A DNA stretch of 64,000 nt. Origin: Takakia lepidozioides. Taxonomy: Eukaryota > Streptophyta > Takakiopsida > Takakiales > Takakiaceae. How positions within the stretch are numbered: position 1 is the stretch's first letter; every line of letters starts with the position of its first letter. The stretch spans positions 19,036,001-19,100,000 of the forward strand of contig CM060733.1 of assembly GCA_030704615.1 (NCBI GenBank), written 5' to 3'. The position numbers and the translations under genes are program-made. The notes under the pieces were generated by a model. That model worked only from the letters and a program-made list of their open reading frames with translations. It searched no databases and was not told the DNA's origin. Shown here one piece after another: positions 10,187 to 22,633 of this stretch.

Positions 10187-12416
10187 TTGCAAACACCCAA
10201 ACGAGGACCCTTCAACACGAAGGACCTCCATTGGAAAAGAGACACGCAATATGGTTATATGGGTGCGCGAGTGAATGTTCAAAAGGCCTGCATACCGTGG
10301 GATAGAGTTGATGACTTTCTCTTTGGAGAGGAGAGTTTGGTGGACTACCCCACTCAGTTTTGGGTGAATGTCCATACTAATGTGCAACCCGACATGCTAA
10401 AAGAACCGAGAGCCAACAGTTTTCTGAACACTATCATGTGTGCACCATCCTCATCATCCTTTTGTAGTCTGATTGCATGTCTATTGCCATTTTTCGTACC
10501 CACGTACTGTGATTTCATGCTTCCAAAAGTCGATGGATATCGATTGTGATTTTTATGTCCAGGTATCAATGCTGCTACGACAAGCGCACCAACAATGCGA
10601 TAGTGGAGGATCCCAAACTGAAACGTGGAGGACCTCTTGTGGGTACTGGAACATCTCACCCTCATAAAGGCCCAAGGAAAAAGAAGTCGGAATATGGAGA
10701 GTCTTACAAGCGTGGTTGCCAATGTTGTTTCAAGGTCCAACAATGCTATCTCGCCCCCGACATTTGTGTCCTCACGTACTACAACAATATGGAGCATACA
10801 GACGCAAAAGGGAACATCTGTCATGGGAAGTTCGTTGAGTTCAGGAACACTCGCCACGCCTATGCACCACACATTAGCGAGGAATTGAAAGCATGGGTCA
10901 TGGAGTGTCTGTGCCAAGGCCTGTCAGTCGCCCAAATCATGATGGAACATAAAGAGCACGTCATGAACAATAAAGGGTTGGGGGATGCATGGACACGGGA
11001 CAATTTTTTGTTGGAACAGGATGTGCGCAACCTGGCCGAGAAACTGGCATGGCAAACGTTCAAAAAACATGCCAACGATGCGGAGAGTGTCCGCATGTGG
11101 AAAGACCAGAACCCGAAATCGGTCTTCTTCTATCAAGAGGAGAAATTGGTGCCAACAATCAAGCACTACGATGGCGACTTAACATTCACAATCGGCATAC
11201 AGACTGAGTGGCAAAAGAAGTGAATGCTTCAATTAGGCCATGCCCATATCGTTGCATGCGATGCAACCTTCGGGACAAATCACCACAAAGTACTCTTCAT
11301 CCCTTTCACAATTTATCCGCTTGCAGAACTAGTGGATGTACACACACTGGCAGCATCTGACATCCTGCATTTGAACAGTCCCCATTGTACACGTTGATGG
11401 TCTTCGACGAGTGGCTTAACGATATACCAGTTGTGTACATCATATGCGCATGTGAGCGGACAACAGACCTGGTGCCGTGGATGGAAATCCTGCAGGACTC
11501 ACTCCTCACAGGATTAGCGACCCAATGCCTTCATTGTGGACGATGCCGACGCCGAAATAAACGCCATTACGTAAGTTTCACGTACCCTCCTGTACACTCG
11601 CGTGCAAGTCTGCTGCATGCGTCCATTGTCTGTCTCTTTGGCAAGTCCCCTGCCATACAACGCAGTCCTAGCTGCAAGTCCGGCCCATTCCTTTCTGCAA
11701 GTCTGCTTGCAAGCCAGTCCGCTGATAATGTCCTCTAGCGAAGTCCGCTGGAAGACTCACTTGCGCAAGGTCAGTCTGTTCGGGTGTGTTGCCAGCAAAG
11801 TTTGGGTAAGTCTGCTACCGGTCTCTTAAGGGAAAGTCCGCTGGCAGGCTAGTCCGCCGGAGATGACTGTTCGCAAGCAGTCCGCTTTACGTGCGCCAGT
11901 CTGCTGCAAACTCAATCTAGTTATGGCACGGCGCTGGGAACCATTCATGGAGGATTGCATAATGTGTTTAGGGTTCATGCAAGTGGCGGCAACGAAGAGG
12001 GTTTGGGAAATGCAACAAAGGGCCCTTCCACAGATGACTTCCCCTATGATGCGGAGCTTGTCCTCGTACCATCCTCCATGAACAAAGAATTTGTAGACAA
12101 ACTTCGCATTGTTGGTGACGACAAATACCTGGAGAAACATGTGTTGTCTTCTCTTCGTATCTGTAGGGGGCAGCTTGTTGATATTCTCGCCAATAGTGCT
12201 GCAGGAATGTTGCACCCTGCGGCAGCAAATAGCTTCCGTCCTGTAAATGACAACAACAATATGTCGCTGAAAAGAAAACGAGATTTCGTTGAGGCATGGA
12301 AAACGCGACCCAGAGTCTTACGTAAAACAGGGGAGAGGGTTGGTGCCCCAACACCTGCAGCACACATATACTCCACAATCCGGAGGGTTGCAGACCGTAT
12401 ACTAGTTGTAAAGTAG
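10187..12416 (+). pseudogene. MULE-type transposase remnant (MULE-1)
   Basis: The pieces match the transposase of the 27-kb MULE (minus strand, 32519-48687). The N-terminal module has PWDRVDDF and PRANSF. Next comes the segment 10546-11223 with ESYKRGCQCCFKVQQCYL. The first catalytic Asp lies in VACDATFGTN (about 11250-11280), followed by VFDEWLNDIPVVYII and the second Asp block VDDADAEINAI (about 11536-11570). The C-terminal end at 11955-12416 has NNNMSLKRKRDFVE. A TGA at 11221, frameshifts, and loss of the third catalytic region and SWIM finger make it non-functional. The segment between 11570 and about 11950 is filled by a short-word array. Terminal inverted repeats for this copy were not identified. 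Confidence 0.75.
11570..11950. repeat. Intronic word array inside MULE-1
   Basis: A plausible splice donor (ATTAC/GTAAGT near 11568) is followed by many variants of GCAAGTCCGCTGG and CAGTCTGCTGCA. Related AGTCTGCT words form the array after the gene (12490-13340), so intron and flank share one repeat vocabulary. Confidence 0.65.
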
Positions 12417-12489
12417 AGTAAAAAATGTAAGAAATGCTACAGTATCATTCTCCCGATGAAATAAAATTTCGGCGGTACGATTGCATGTG

Positions 12490-13340
12490 CACAAGACTTC
12501 CAACTTGTTTGCCAACCAGTCTGCTGAACTAGTCTTGTGGCGTCTGGACCAGCCTGGTGAACCAGTCTTCTGGCGTTTGAACCAGTATGCTCAACCAGTC
12601 TTCTGGCATCTGAACCAGTCTGCTATACTAGGCTTCTGCTCAGTCTTCGAACAGTCTGCTGTGCCAGCCTTCGAACCATTGTGGTCATAGGCTTGTAAAC
12701 ACTCAGAGTAATCCATCACCAGGAAAACAAAGTATGCAGGGTGCGGAGTACACAGTTTCCTGAGCAGACCAGTCTCCTGGTTCTGAACGTGCCTATACCC
12801 AGCTGGACAGTGAGCCTCATGCGGTCTGCCCATCAGACTCGCCATTCTGAGTACGGTGGACCCTCACTTACTCTGCTGACCAGACTTGGCAGACTACTGG
12901 CCAATGCCACTTCGGTTCATGCAAAGACTCAATGGAGTTCATGTGAGTGTAACAGCCTTACCACACGTCGATGACAACAACACTCCAGTGCCCATTGCAA
13001 GACGATCTCATGAGTCTCACGGGAGCAGTCCTCTCAGCAGACCACTCCAACTGACTCTCCAGACTCGGCAGACTCGCGCAAGTAGGCTGGGTCTTGGTCC
13101 TAGTACACTCAGCGGACTCAATAGACTTACGACTCAACAGACTCCTCACTCAGCAGACTCGACATAATGAGCAGACTGATCAGTAGACTCGGCACACCGA
13201 GTAGACTGTCATCATTCAAAAGACTAGGCAGATTTGTCAGACTGAGCAGACTGAACGGACTCAACCAGCGAGAGGCCGGTGTAAACGGACTGACGTTATT
13301 CAAAAGACTGGCCCGACAGAACAGACTGGGTATGCGAGAT
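12490..13340. repeat. Degenerate tandem array downstream of MULE-1
   Basis: First part (12500-12680): words like GAACCAGTCTTCTGGCGTCT at about 31-bp spacing. Second part: words like AGACTCGGCAGACTGAGC. No gene is seen. It may be the degenerate terminal repeat of MULE-1, but no inverted partner is visible. Confidence 0.6.
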
Positions 13341-13557
13341 CTTACTCCTCCACAATCGGAACGATTATATGATGGCAGTCTTTTATGTCTTTGCCGAGCC
13401 GAGGGACGCTCCAGTAAGAATGCAGATTGTCCACTAGCCTTTCCCGTGGCCTGTCCCAGTATGTCATCATAAGAGACCACGTTGAGGCTGGCAGAAGAGC
13501 AACAATACTTGAGTACTTCTCCTCAACCATCTTCTCATAGATAAGTCTTCTCATAGT

Positions 13558-13902
13558 GTGTGGTTTTTTCGACGGGACATACAAACCTCGCGACTGTCAA
13601 AGAAGTTGAATTATCAACGCTTGGGACCATTCAAAATTATTCGACAAATAAATCCGGTCAGTTTTCGTCTTGAACTCCCACGAAATATGCGCATCCATCC
13701 AGTCTTTTATGTTTCATTATTGGAGTTGTATCATCCATCGAATATTCTAGGGAGAATCTCCGTACCACGTCCACCAATCGAAGTCAATCAGGAAATCGAG
13801 TATGAAGTCGACGAAGTCCTAGACTCTCGCATAAAGTATAAACGTCTTGAGTATTTCGTCAAAAATGGTTGTGGGTTCAATCCATTGATTGGTATTACAT
13901 AG
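13558..13902 (+). pseudogene. Gypsy/chromovirus integrase C-terminus and chromodomain fragment
   Basis: It encodes SKKLNYQRLGPFKI, VSFRLELPRNMRIHPVF and VSLLELYH, the typical end of Ty3/Gypsy integrases. A partial chromodomain follows (EYEVDEVLDSRI and EYFVKNG). Chromodomains bind histone marks and guide integration in chromoviruses. The domain breaks off before its conserved Trp-Glu end, and no upstream RT or integrase core is present, so this is a fragment unrelated in its tail to the PHD-bearing family. Confidence 0.8.
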
Positions 13903-14028
13903 GTGTCCACCTCCATGTTTTTTTTGTTGGAAGACAGTAGCCCTTCGGGGTGAGGAGAGACCAAAATTTACGCTTCCTTATGTGGTATATTATTATTATT
14001 ATTATATTAAAGTGAGGTTTAGATAGCA

Positions 14029-14640
14029 TGTGTCAAGGACGAGAACATGACTGAACACAAACAAGAAATCAGACTAGAGGTACAAGACTAGATAAGAAGT
14101 CAAGGTCGGCGTAGCCGAATGCATGGTGGATAAACATGAATCAAGATGATCTTTATAACAATTGACAAGAATACAAGATACTGGAACTCGACTTGAATAC
14201 TGGAATGTTGGAAACTGGACTGGAGTACCAGATACTAGAAACAAAAGTAGCTTGAACTTGTGTTGGCAAGATTGAAGAATGTCCAGTCTCGCCTCTTATA
14301 TATACTGGCTACTGGGAAGTTTCATAAGAAGCTTCCCCAATGGAGGTTTCTTGATGGAGAAGTTTCCTCCAAAAGAAGCTTCCTGAGCAGTTTCCCAAGT
14401 TACTCTTGGTAATTTGGTAAACTTCCGGTAACTTGGTAACTAATGATAATTTATGGTAAATCATGATAGATAATGATAAATCACGATAACTTTTGGTAAC
14501 ATTGTAATTTCTGGTATATACTCCTGGTAAGTTCATCTGGGCTATGTCCGTGACATCACCCCTTCCTCTAGCGCCGAGTTCCTCGAGGAGCGGTAAAATC
14601 TTGGAGTTGCTTAGAGTTGAGTAAGCGACAGCTCCAATAT
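14029..14640 (-). mobile_element. 3' end of a retrotransposon with LTR (minus strand)
   Basis: On the minus strand a polyprotein-like tail (LLEELGARGRGDVT, about 14610-14550) runs through a purine stretch GAGGAAGGGG into a sequence that starts TGATGTCACGG at 14558 and ends CTTGACACA at 14029. That is about 530 bp with TG..CA ends. Inside, TATATATAAGAGGCGAG (TATA near 14296-14303) is a fitting LTR promoter. Only one LTR is present, and a duplicated target was not confirmed. From 14640 to about 15160 the minus strand may hold more degraded pol. Confidence 0.55.
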
Positions 14641-15309
14641 ATCTGGTTCATGTGACTCCATGCTGTCAATACAAGATGCAAGAGTGTTGGAAGTGTAGCT
14701 ATATATACTTATGTGTGGTGCTCATCCCTCATCAGCGTGTATCAGGTACACTGAATGTGGAGTCTTCACCTTGAAGCTAACTTGGCTATCATCGTTGTGA
14801 CGTCTTATTATCGTGTAGCTCGGGACTTAGCTGGATATCGTTGATGAAACTCTTGGACTTTGTCAGATGCATTGGCGAGGTTGGATGAAGGTTCTCACGT
14901 TCGTTCGCTGATGTCGTAACATTTCCAATGGATGCATTTTACCATTAGGCAGCAACTTTTGTCTTCAAGATAGCATGTTGATAAAGGCTTGAGTACAAGT
15001 TCTTAGGGCCACCAAGAAACCTTTCGAACAATTTGCTAGGATGACATCTTCAAGATCTTGGCTAGATGCATGTTAGAATATTAATTTTGCAGGGACCAAG
15101 GTTAGGGTTGTGTAAAAACCTTGGGACCAAGTACTTGACCAAGACAATGACAACTTAGAATAAGGTGTATCACTTTCTACCACCTTCATCTTTCCCACTT
15201 AGCCAGAGATTGTTGATTATAATGGTCACGATCATTAATAGAATAAAACAAAAAAAAACAAAAACCATGTTTTTTCCATACTTAGTTGAGGGTTCAAAAG
15301 TCACCAACA

Positions 15310-15540
15310 GTCAGTAGCTTGGTTGGTTAAGTGCACTGAGTGCCACCCAGATGATTCTGGGGTCAATTCTTGCTACTGACCGGTGTTGTATGGTTCCTGG
15401 GTGGTGCCCCATTCCTGCGCCTCATGGCGAGTTACTGTGAAAGAGATTATTTTCTCCTCTCACTATTAAGGGGCCTGAATTGTGAGCTGTCGCTCAAAGG
15501 TGTTTCCCTTAATTTATTACAAATAAATAAAATGAGAATT
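15310..15540 (+). mobile_element. tRNA-headed SINE candidate
   Basis: At 15310-15380 a 71-nt tRNA-like head starts GTCAGTAGCTTGGTTGGTTAAG (A-box-like) and ends GGGGTCAATTC..GCTACTGAC. The outer nine bases pair perfectly as an acceptor stem (GTCAGTAGC with GCTACTGAC). The body ends in AAATAAATAAAATGAG, a typical A-rich tail. It is not a good functional tRNA, because the T-arm does not pair well. Confidence 0.5.
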
Positions 15541-15619
15541 GGCCTTTCCTCCAAACCACATCATTCTTTTTCTTGGTCCCTAGACCAACAATTGCCCGCC
15601 ATAATCAATGCCACTTCAT

Positions 15620-15790
15620 AGACGTTGTCATTTCTACCCCATTTCATTTATGGCCCATAGACGCACATATGACGCTAACATCCGGACAGAGCGCCACGAA
15701 GAATCCACACACGGGGTCGGGCAGCAGGTTCGAACCCCGAAGAACCAAGGCGTCACATTGTGCACTTACCGGCTGAGCTACTACCCATGT
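15620..15790 (-). mobile_element. Second tRNA-headed SINE candidate
   Basis: Read on the minus strand, the head is GTAGTAGCTCAGCCGGTAAG (A box) followed after about 35 nt by GGGGTTCGAACCTG (B box), a clear internal RNA polymerase III promoter. The body continues toward 15620. No full cloverleaf is obvious. Confidence 0.5.
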
Positions 15791-16274
15791 GCAATTCGTG
15801 GTAGAATGTCGACTAAAAGGACCATCATTGTCCTTATATGGTTGATACCCAGCTAGTATATGAAATAAGTTCAACAAACCGTGCACTCTGAAGTATATAC
15901 CTACACACACAACATCCAATAGTATAGCCCGGACAAAGTACCAATTCATTGGTGGCATTGGTGGGTTCAAAACCACAAAAGTGTGTTGGATGTCATAAAA
16001 TATGGACTCATTGTCCAAGAGCTATTGGCTTCCAATGTGTAAATGTCCATTGTGGGTACGTGGGAACATAGGGAACATACACCTCGTGACATTCCTCGGA
16101 GGTGATTAGGTTGCACCGACCTCCTATCCCTCTATCACAAACACCTTTACACTCTATTTGCGTGGCAAGCTTCATCGTTGCTGCAATATGTATTGATGTT
16201 GAGCTGTACAGTGACTTCGGAGAGGTTTATAGAGCACTGCATGGCTGCAAGAATACGATCAGAACACTCGACTT

Positions 16275-16574
16275 AGTTTTAAGGTTTCATAAGCATCCAT
16301 TACCTCTGACTTGCCTGCAATACAACTTTGCATGTGTGTTGCAGAGGCTTCTCCTTCAAGTACAGTACATGGGTAGTTTTAAGGTTTCATAAGCATCCAT
16401 TACCTCTGACTTGCCTGCAATACAACTTTGCATGTGTGTTGCAGAGGCTTCTCCTTCAAGTACAGTACATGGGTAGTTTTAAGGTTTCATAAGCATCCAT
16501 TACCTCTGACTTGCCTGCAATACAACTTTGCATGTGTGTTGCAGAGGCTTCTCCTTCAAGTACAGTACATGGGT
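16275..16574. repeat. Three tandem copies of an exact 100-bp unit
   Basis: The word AAGCATCCAT occurs at 16291, 16391 and 16491, and the sequence between is identical by eye in all three units. Perfect identity means a very recent triplication or an assembly effect. No ORF spans it. Around it (15800-16270 and 16580-17270) I see nothing I can assign. Confidence 0.9.
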
Positions 16575-17274
16575 GCCTGATCGTAATTGACTAACATTCG
16601 GTGTCATACTACCCAGCTCCATAACACAAGTTCGCTTGTGAACTTAAGAAAAGATGACCCATTATTGTCCCTTTAAGCAGTTCAGGGTGCTCCGAGTGGC
16701 AGATTTCGAATTTGTTTTTGCATTTCAATTACAAATGAAAACTATTGGGATTGCCAAAGTTTTAGGATTTTTTGACTTGGTGTGTAATTTTTGTGATTTT
16801 TTAAAGTGGAAAATGCAAAATAACCCACTTATGACCAACCAAGTGTGAACAGAACTCATGCTAAAACGACCTCATGATTATGGTAACCCGGATCAGCGAC
16901 ATCATATCAACAATTTGGTAAAGCTGGCAAAAGTAACTGAGCCACTCTAGTAAGAAAATCAGTAATCGTCATTAAATGCACTTTCTACTGCACGAATTCA
17001 GCCCATCAGCCTTTCAAAAACTGAACCCCGGGGGGGAGGCGGCTACAACCATCCTCTCTCAAACCACCATGCATCTAAAATATCATTGAGTGCCTCTCAA
17101 ATATGTAACTCCACCTCCCCACGTCAGATCGCCATCATCCATAAACCGTCCACCTTCAAGATGCCCCCTTCCCTGCCATGTCCTTCATTCAACGCATGCT
17201 TCACTCTGGTTTTCAAACACTTGCAGACAAATGGCCTGCCTTTCTAGAAAATGGCCTGCTTTTCTATCATATTA

Positions 17275-18058
17275 CAGTCGACCCTGGCTAAATGTGCCCT
17301 CTTTATGTGTTATAAGGGGTATAATTGTTATCTTTTTTTTACTCCCTACAATTTTACACTATGCTGCAGTAGGGATGATATATGTTAAACGTTACAAAAA
17401 TGGTACTCCCTCCTTTGTAAAATGACCCTTGATATACGGTATGTCCACCTCTTTGTTAGGTAAGAACATTGAAATCTAAACGAAACTCCCAATATTTCCA
17501 TGAATGATGAAGAGGTGGCAATTGGCTTTAATATCTGAGCCTGATACGCTTCCGACTATGGGGGCTCACGAATTTGTCCAATACGAGGAAGAATATGATT
17601 TAATGAACACTCCATATGCACCTACGGAAAGCGAGTAATGGGCATTCGTCGATCCATGTGCAAACCATGTGCAAACGTCAAAAATGAAGATGACGAAGAC
17701 AAACCTATTTTAGATCCAATGGCACAAGTGATTCTCCAATGTTTAGGAAGCATTCAAAGTGATTAATATGTTTCTAGAACAACAACTCTCAGTGGTTGAG
17801 ACACTTTCAAATAGGGTTAGATCTGTAGAAAATGTTCTATCTACGTTGATTGCAAATTGTTGACATGACACTATTTGTTTTTAGTCGAATCGACATGTAA
17901 CTTTGTAAATGTTATATTTTTTGAGGTCATCCCTGGTTTATTGTTACATGGATAAATGTTGAAAAGAGTCTTGGTCGCCCTCTTTAATCGGTAATATGTC
18001 TCTGTTATTGTTATTTGTTTCTTACTCCCAAGGCGTAACAATAAAGGAGGGTAGACTG
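17275..18058 (+). mobile_element. pogo/Tigger-like DNA transposon remnant
   Basis: Ends are CAGTCGACCCT at the left and AGGGTAGACTG at the right (inverted match 10 of 11), each flanked by TA (17273-17274, 18059-18060). These are features of the Tc1/mariner-pogo superfamily. Inside, a broken frame (about 17506-17860) encodes acidic residues EYEEEYDLMNT and a leucine-rich end FLEQQLSVVETLSNRV, which fit the tail of pogo-type transposases. The catalytic domain is absent, so it is a deleted, non-autonomous copy. Confidence 0.65.
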
Positions 18059-18059
18059 T

Positions 18060-19960
18060 ATCTCACATGGTGTTTTTGAAATGGCGGAGCTGAGCTTTGA
18101 ATGTGGATCGCAATTAATTGGATAACTGCCCACTCCCATGCAATAATTAATGACACTGATTATGAAATTGAACCAATTACTTTCTTATTGTAACAGTGTA
18201 GGTATGCAAATGTGCATAGAATAGATTTGGCTCACTGCTATATCAGGAATGGACTCTACTCGTGGGACCAGGTGCTTCCTCACTACCTATGTACTCTGTG
18301 GCCACTACTTGTTAATAAAAATTCCATCTTTGCACCTAAAATGGCTCGTCTCCTTTGGATGGACCGTTCTAGGTCCGGCGACTATTTGTTTCATGCATAT
18401 TTATAGTTACAATGTGGTCTGAATTGGGTCATCTACCTTAGTTGGCGGGGATCATGAAGCACAACGTGCGCTATTCGGCGAGTCATTTGTCAGCAGCTAT
18501 TATGTGCGTCAGTGATCCCTGCCGGAACGAAAGTCCAACGTGGATTGACTCGATTGCCTATATGAATAAGTTGAAATCTGACCCGATGGCGGGCCACTTT
18601 GCAGTTCTCGCCCCTCCTTTTTGGAGAAGTTCTGGGAGTTCTAGAAATGAATCGTCACATTCAAAGGTTTGCAGGGTGGCCCAAAGTCTCACAAGTCAAA
18701 TTGGGAGTCCCATTTGACCCAATGATCTCTGTTCCGCAGTTGGGTTCAAGGCGATAATGTTGAACCAACGTCCATTTGCAAGCTCTTTGCAAGGTAGCTT
18801 GATGTCCGTGTACATGCCGGAGGGTGTAGAAGAAACACGACAAAAGGTTGGTGCACTGGGGTGGATGCAGCGTGGCAGCTGGCGCATGTGGCCTTACGTA
18901 GCCTGCTGAGGTTCTGGTGGGGAAGCCATATATGTACGGGTTTTTGTCACACAATTTTGCTGACTAAATTGTACATGGGCTTGAGCGGGGGGGCCGTTCT
19001 CAAGCGTAAAGGACTGCATGCGGACATCCCACATGTGTATGTAGGACAATGATCCGGAGGACTTTCCATAGGAAGTCGAGGTCATTCCATGAGAAATTAA
19101 GGGCCTCTACTGTTCATGTAAAGGAAAAATCAGCATCGTCACGTAGTCCACGCGAGCCGCATGGGTCTCAGGTTTGTGGCTGCACGTTGGCAATGTAGGA
19201 AGCACGTGCATATTAGCAGGATACAAATACCCAGCAGTTGCCATCCTTATGATCTGTCCGTCCCCATCCTGTGGCCCATTGAATATTGTATTAGAGTCCG
19301 TCCTTCATCTCGTAGACATTCCCTTGAGTCTTAAGGGTGCAGTTTGAAGATCTTTCCAGGGAATTGGGGTACTAATCTTAAGGTCTTGTTTGGCCAGCCA
19401 CAGCTTTCTCTCGTACAACAGTTCGGCTAGTTTGTTTGATCTCTGAGATCTCTGATTCTCTTGGGAGGATTTTTAAGCCTGGGTCAGAGATTTTAAGCTA
19501 AAATTTGCTGACAGTACCTTCCTCGTCTATCTTTACGTGAAAGGCTACAGTCTAGTCCCAGTACCCTGGCACCATCTCTAGTTCATTCAACACGTCCACG
19601 GCTTTGTGATCATGTAGATGTCGAATTACTGGACGCTAGCTGTCGGCCAATTGGTATGAGCTAGCTTCCGTGAGCACAGACAGAATTTGAGCCATGGCTC
19701 TGCTCCCTGTCTTTGTAAATCTATGAGCGATTGTCTATACATATATGCTAGGTCGTGCAGTGCTCGTAGATCACCTTGGTCTGCATTTTAGCTCTGAGAC
19801 GTCTCACTATCAGGATAAATATTCACCTTTCTCTAGTATGCTGCGCCTGCAGCTATTATAATAACTCAAACTGAGAATTCTGCGATTTTTTGACCGGCTT
19901 GCCTCTTTGAAAAATACTATATTTCATAATCGTAGAGGTTAGAACTTAGCATACATTTAG
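18060..19960. other. Intergenic, 5' flank of the dioxygenase gene
   Basis: I find no convincing gene. Short ORFs (for example 18442-18717) have no recognisable domain. ACATATATGC at 19738-19747 is a weak TATA-like candidate about 220 bp before the dioxygenase ATG. Confidence 0.4.
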
Positions 19961-19963
19961 AAT

Positions 19964-21819
19964 ATGGATTCAGCTACCACGGAGATGGTGGCAAGCGGTG
20001 AGTTGCTGCAAGAGTTGATCGAGGGCATAGGGGTCACGAAAGTACCGCCCCGGTTTGTCAGACCGGCTCACCGGAGACCCGGAGGCGTTGCATGTACTGA
20101 AACCCGCCTGCTCACGATCCCTGTCATAGATATGGCTAAATTACAAGGTGAAGACAGACAACAGACTCTGGAGGACATTGCAGTGGCCTGCAAAGAGTGG
20201 GGATTCTTTCAGGTAATTTATTCAAATGTTAACTATTCTGCCTCAAGGTGGACCTGATCCTGATCCTCTAGCTGAAGCTATCATTTATAAAGAACAATAG
20301 GTGGTGGAACAGGTAGTTACCAAACACCGTCCTTGTATGAATTTCTATCATATAAATAATTACCGCATACTTTCCTTACGGATCGTTACAAGCAAGATAT
20401 TTTGATTCCTCGTGTTGAGGTGCAACAAGTGATACAAACCAGCTACCCTCTAATGTCAGACAATCTGAACACATGATACAGGTGGTGAATCATGGCATTC
20501 CAGACTCAGTAATTGAGCTCGTCAGCGAAGCTTCCAAAGATTTTTTCAACTCCCCCCTTGAAGATAAGCAGTTGTGTGCAATGAAGGAAGGGAGCTTTTA
20601 TGGGTATGGTCGGGTGTACAAGCTGTCAGAAACTGCAGTGTGGGACTGGGTGGACGTCCTCAACATCAGGGTTGCGCCTCGCCCTCTATCTAAGGAAGAC
20701 ATAGACGCATGGCCTAAGAGGCCTGCTTCTCATAGGTGAGGGAGTTACGTGCATGTACTATACTTTCCTCCAAATGCACCTAACTTAGTGCCTCACATAT
20801 GTGAAGTGGAACAGTCCAAGCACGGCCCCACAGGTCTATCATTAGTGGTTCAGGTGGGAACACTGCACATGATAGTTTTTTTAAGTAATGTTTCTGCCAG
20901 AGGGCTGTGATTTGAGGTCTTTCCGGCCTTTCTGATCCCATATGATCTTATGTGACTCACTGAGGCTAATGCGCTCATTTGGACATCCACAGGCCAGCAA
21001 TGGAGAAATACTCAAGGGAGGTCGGGGGCCTTACGGGAAGGCTACTGGCAGCACTTTCGGAGAGCCTAGGTCTACCGCCAACTTTGTTGGAGGAGAAATA
21101 TTTCGGGCCTAATTACTCTCAAGTGGTCCGTCTAAACTACTACCCTCGATGCCCCCAGCCAGACCTTGTGTTTGGCTTGAGTAGCCATTCAGACCCAGGT
21201 TTCCTCACAGTACTTCTACAAGCATCAGATGTGAGTGGTCTCCAAATATTGAAGGATGGCGAGTGGGTGCCAGTTCAACCCCTGCCCCAAGCCTTGGTCA
21301 TCAATGTTGGAGATCAGATGCAGGTACATCGATAAACTTAAGCTGATCAAGAGCACTGTACACTCGAAATGAGATTTGATAATGCCCTCCAATGCAGTAG
21401 ACCTGCAGTGCCATCGAATCATAAGTCTCATACTACAAGTTCTGAAACATTTGAAGTATCCTCTAGTAATGGACGAATCTAGGTACTGTATGGTAATGTT
21501 TTGAGCTGTGGTCACATCACCTCATCGACATGGAATCGTGTGCCTGCAGATAATGACCAATGGACGCTACAAGAGTGTGGAGCATAGAGTGGTTGTCAAC
21601 CAGGGCCAGGCGCGTTTGTCCATTGCCACCTTCAACAGTCCAACTTATGAATCCATTGTTAGCCCTATGGCGGAGCTACTGGATGCAACCCAGCCCCCTC
21701 TTTACAAAACCTTCAAATTCGGGGATTATGTAGCCTCGTATATGAAGCAGGAGTTGGGTGAGTCAAGGTTTATAGAGTCCATGAAGATTGCAGCTTGCAA
21801 TCCTGTAAAAGGTGCATGA
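19964..21819 (+). CDS. 2-oxoglutarate/Fe(II)-dependent dioxygenase (plant DOXC type)
   Basis: Four exons: 19964-20212, 20482-20735, 20993-21323 and 21550-21819. Joined they give 1,104 nt (367 residues), all junctions GT..AG. Residues 1-160 hold the N-terminal non-haem dioxygenase domain (TIPVIDMAKL, KEWGFFQVVNHGIP). The C-terminal jelly roll has NYYPRCPQPDL, the iron ligands His233 and Asp235 in SSHSDPG, and His290 in SVEHRVVVN. The 2-oxoglutarate anchor is Arg300-x-Ser302 (ARLSI). Such enzymes oxidise small molecules with O2 and 2-oxoglutarate, releasing succinate and CO2. In plants the class includes flavonoid, gibberellin and salicylate hydroxylases. It looks SRG1-like, but the substrate cannot be told from sequence. 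No targeting peptide is evident, so it is probably cytosolic. The length is typical and the gene appears intact. Start choice: the first ATG of the long exon-1 frame. Confidence 0.95.
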
Positions 21820-22633
21820 CGAACAAAATATTGATCAAGCTCTTATCTATGAGTATGCATTCATGATCTGAACCAGGCTCATCGCCTTTCGGATCACAGA
21901 TTTGGGTGGGGATCAATGTACACATATTAGTCGGTCTTCTATCAGGTTGCAGCATGCAGGTTACAAATACAACCAACTTCAGGCTCGCACCCCTTCCGTC
22001 AAAAAGCCAGAATTTCTGAATTCGGGTCCGATTGAAGAGCTTCCAACACAACCATCGTAGCCCAGTACATTAAGTATTTCCAGTGCCTCGCCCCAGCTTC
22101 ACTGGCAAAAAAGGGTAGAAAGTTATGGCTGCTCGAGAAACCATGAAACGGCATCAGAGCATATCGAGAGATCCTGGCTTGCCTTCCCTGGTGGGTTCCC
22201 AACGAAAGGAGGGTTGAAAGCGGGTCCCGCACCTGCACGTCCTACAAATAAAACAGGGTGGGTGGTCCTTTCTTGGGACCACCCTTCGTTCAGAGGGGTT
22301 GAGCCCGGGCAAACAGAGGGCTTGTGTGAAATTAGAGGTTGAGAAGGGGCAGCCCTATATATTATAGGACAAATTCTCCAACTGGGACAGACAAAAACAA
22401 ATGTGCCTGTTTTTCTATGTAAAATGGTGAAGTTATCTTTTATCTTTATCTTTTTTATCTTTATGTAAAATGGTGAAGTTACATGCTCAGGATCACCGGG
22501 CCCTTGTAGATCACTACAAAGGAGGTGGGACCCGGGTGAGCTGGACCCGGGCTGATGTGAGACCCGGACCTGTAGAATTTCAAGGTCCTCGGTTCCTGTT
22601 GTGAACCACTCCAGGTATTGGTGTCTGGTTCTA

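Noticed and set aside
13342-13584. Minus-strand ORF with SYWSVPRLGKDIKDCHH that could be an integrase zinc-binding piece
   Set aside because: Only a short, partly fitting stretch; the Cys pair is incomplete and no neighbouring integrase core lies on that strand.
15310-15380. Functional tRNA gene
   Set aside because: The acceptor stem pairs, but the T-arm and anticodon arm do not fold well; an A-rich tail and body point to a SINE.
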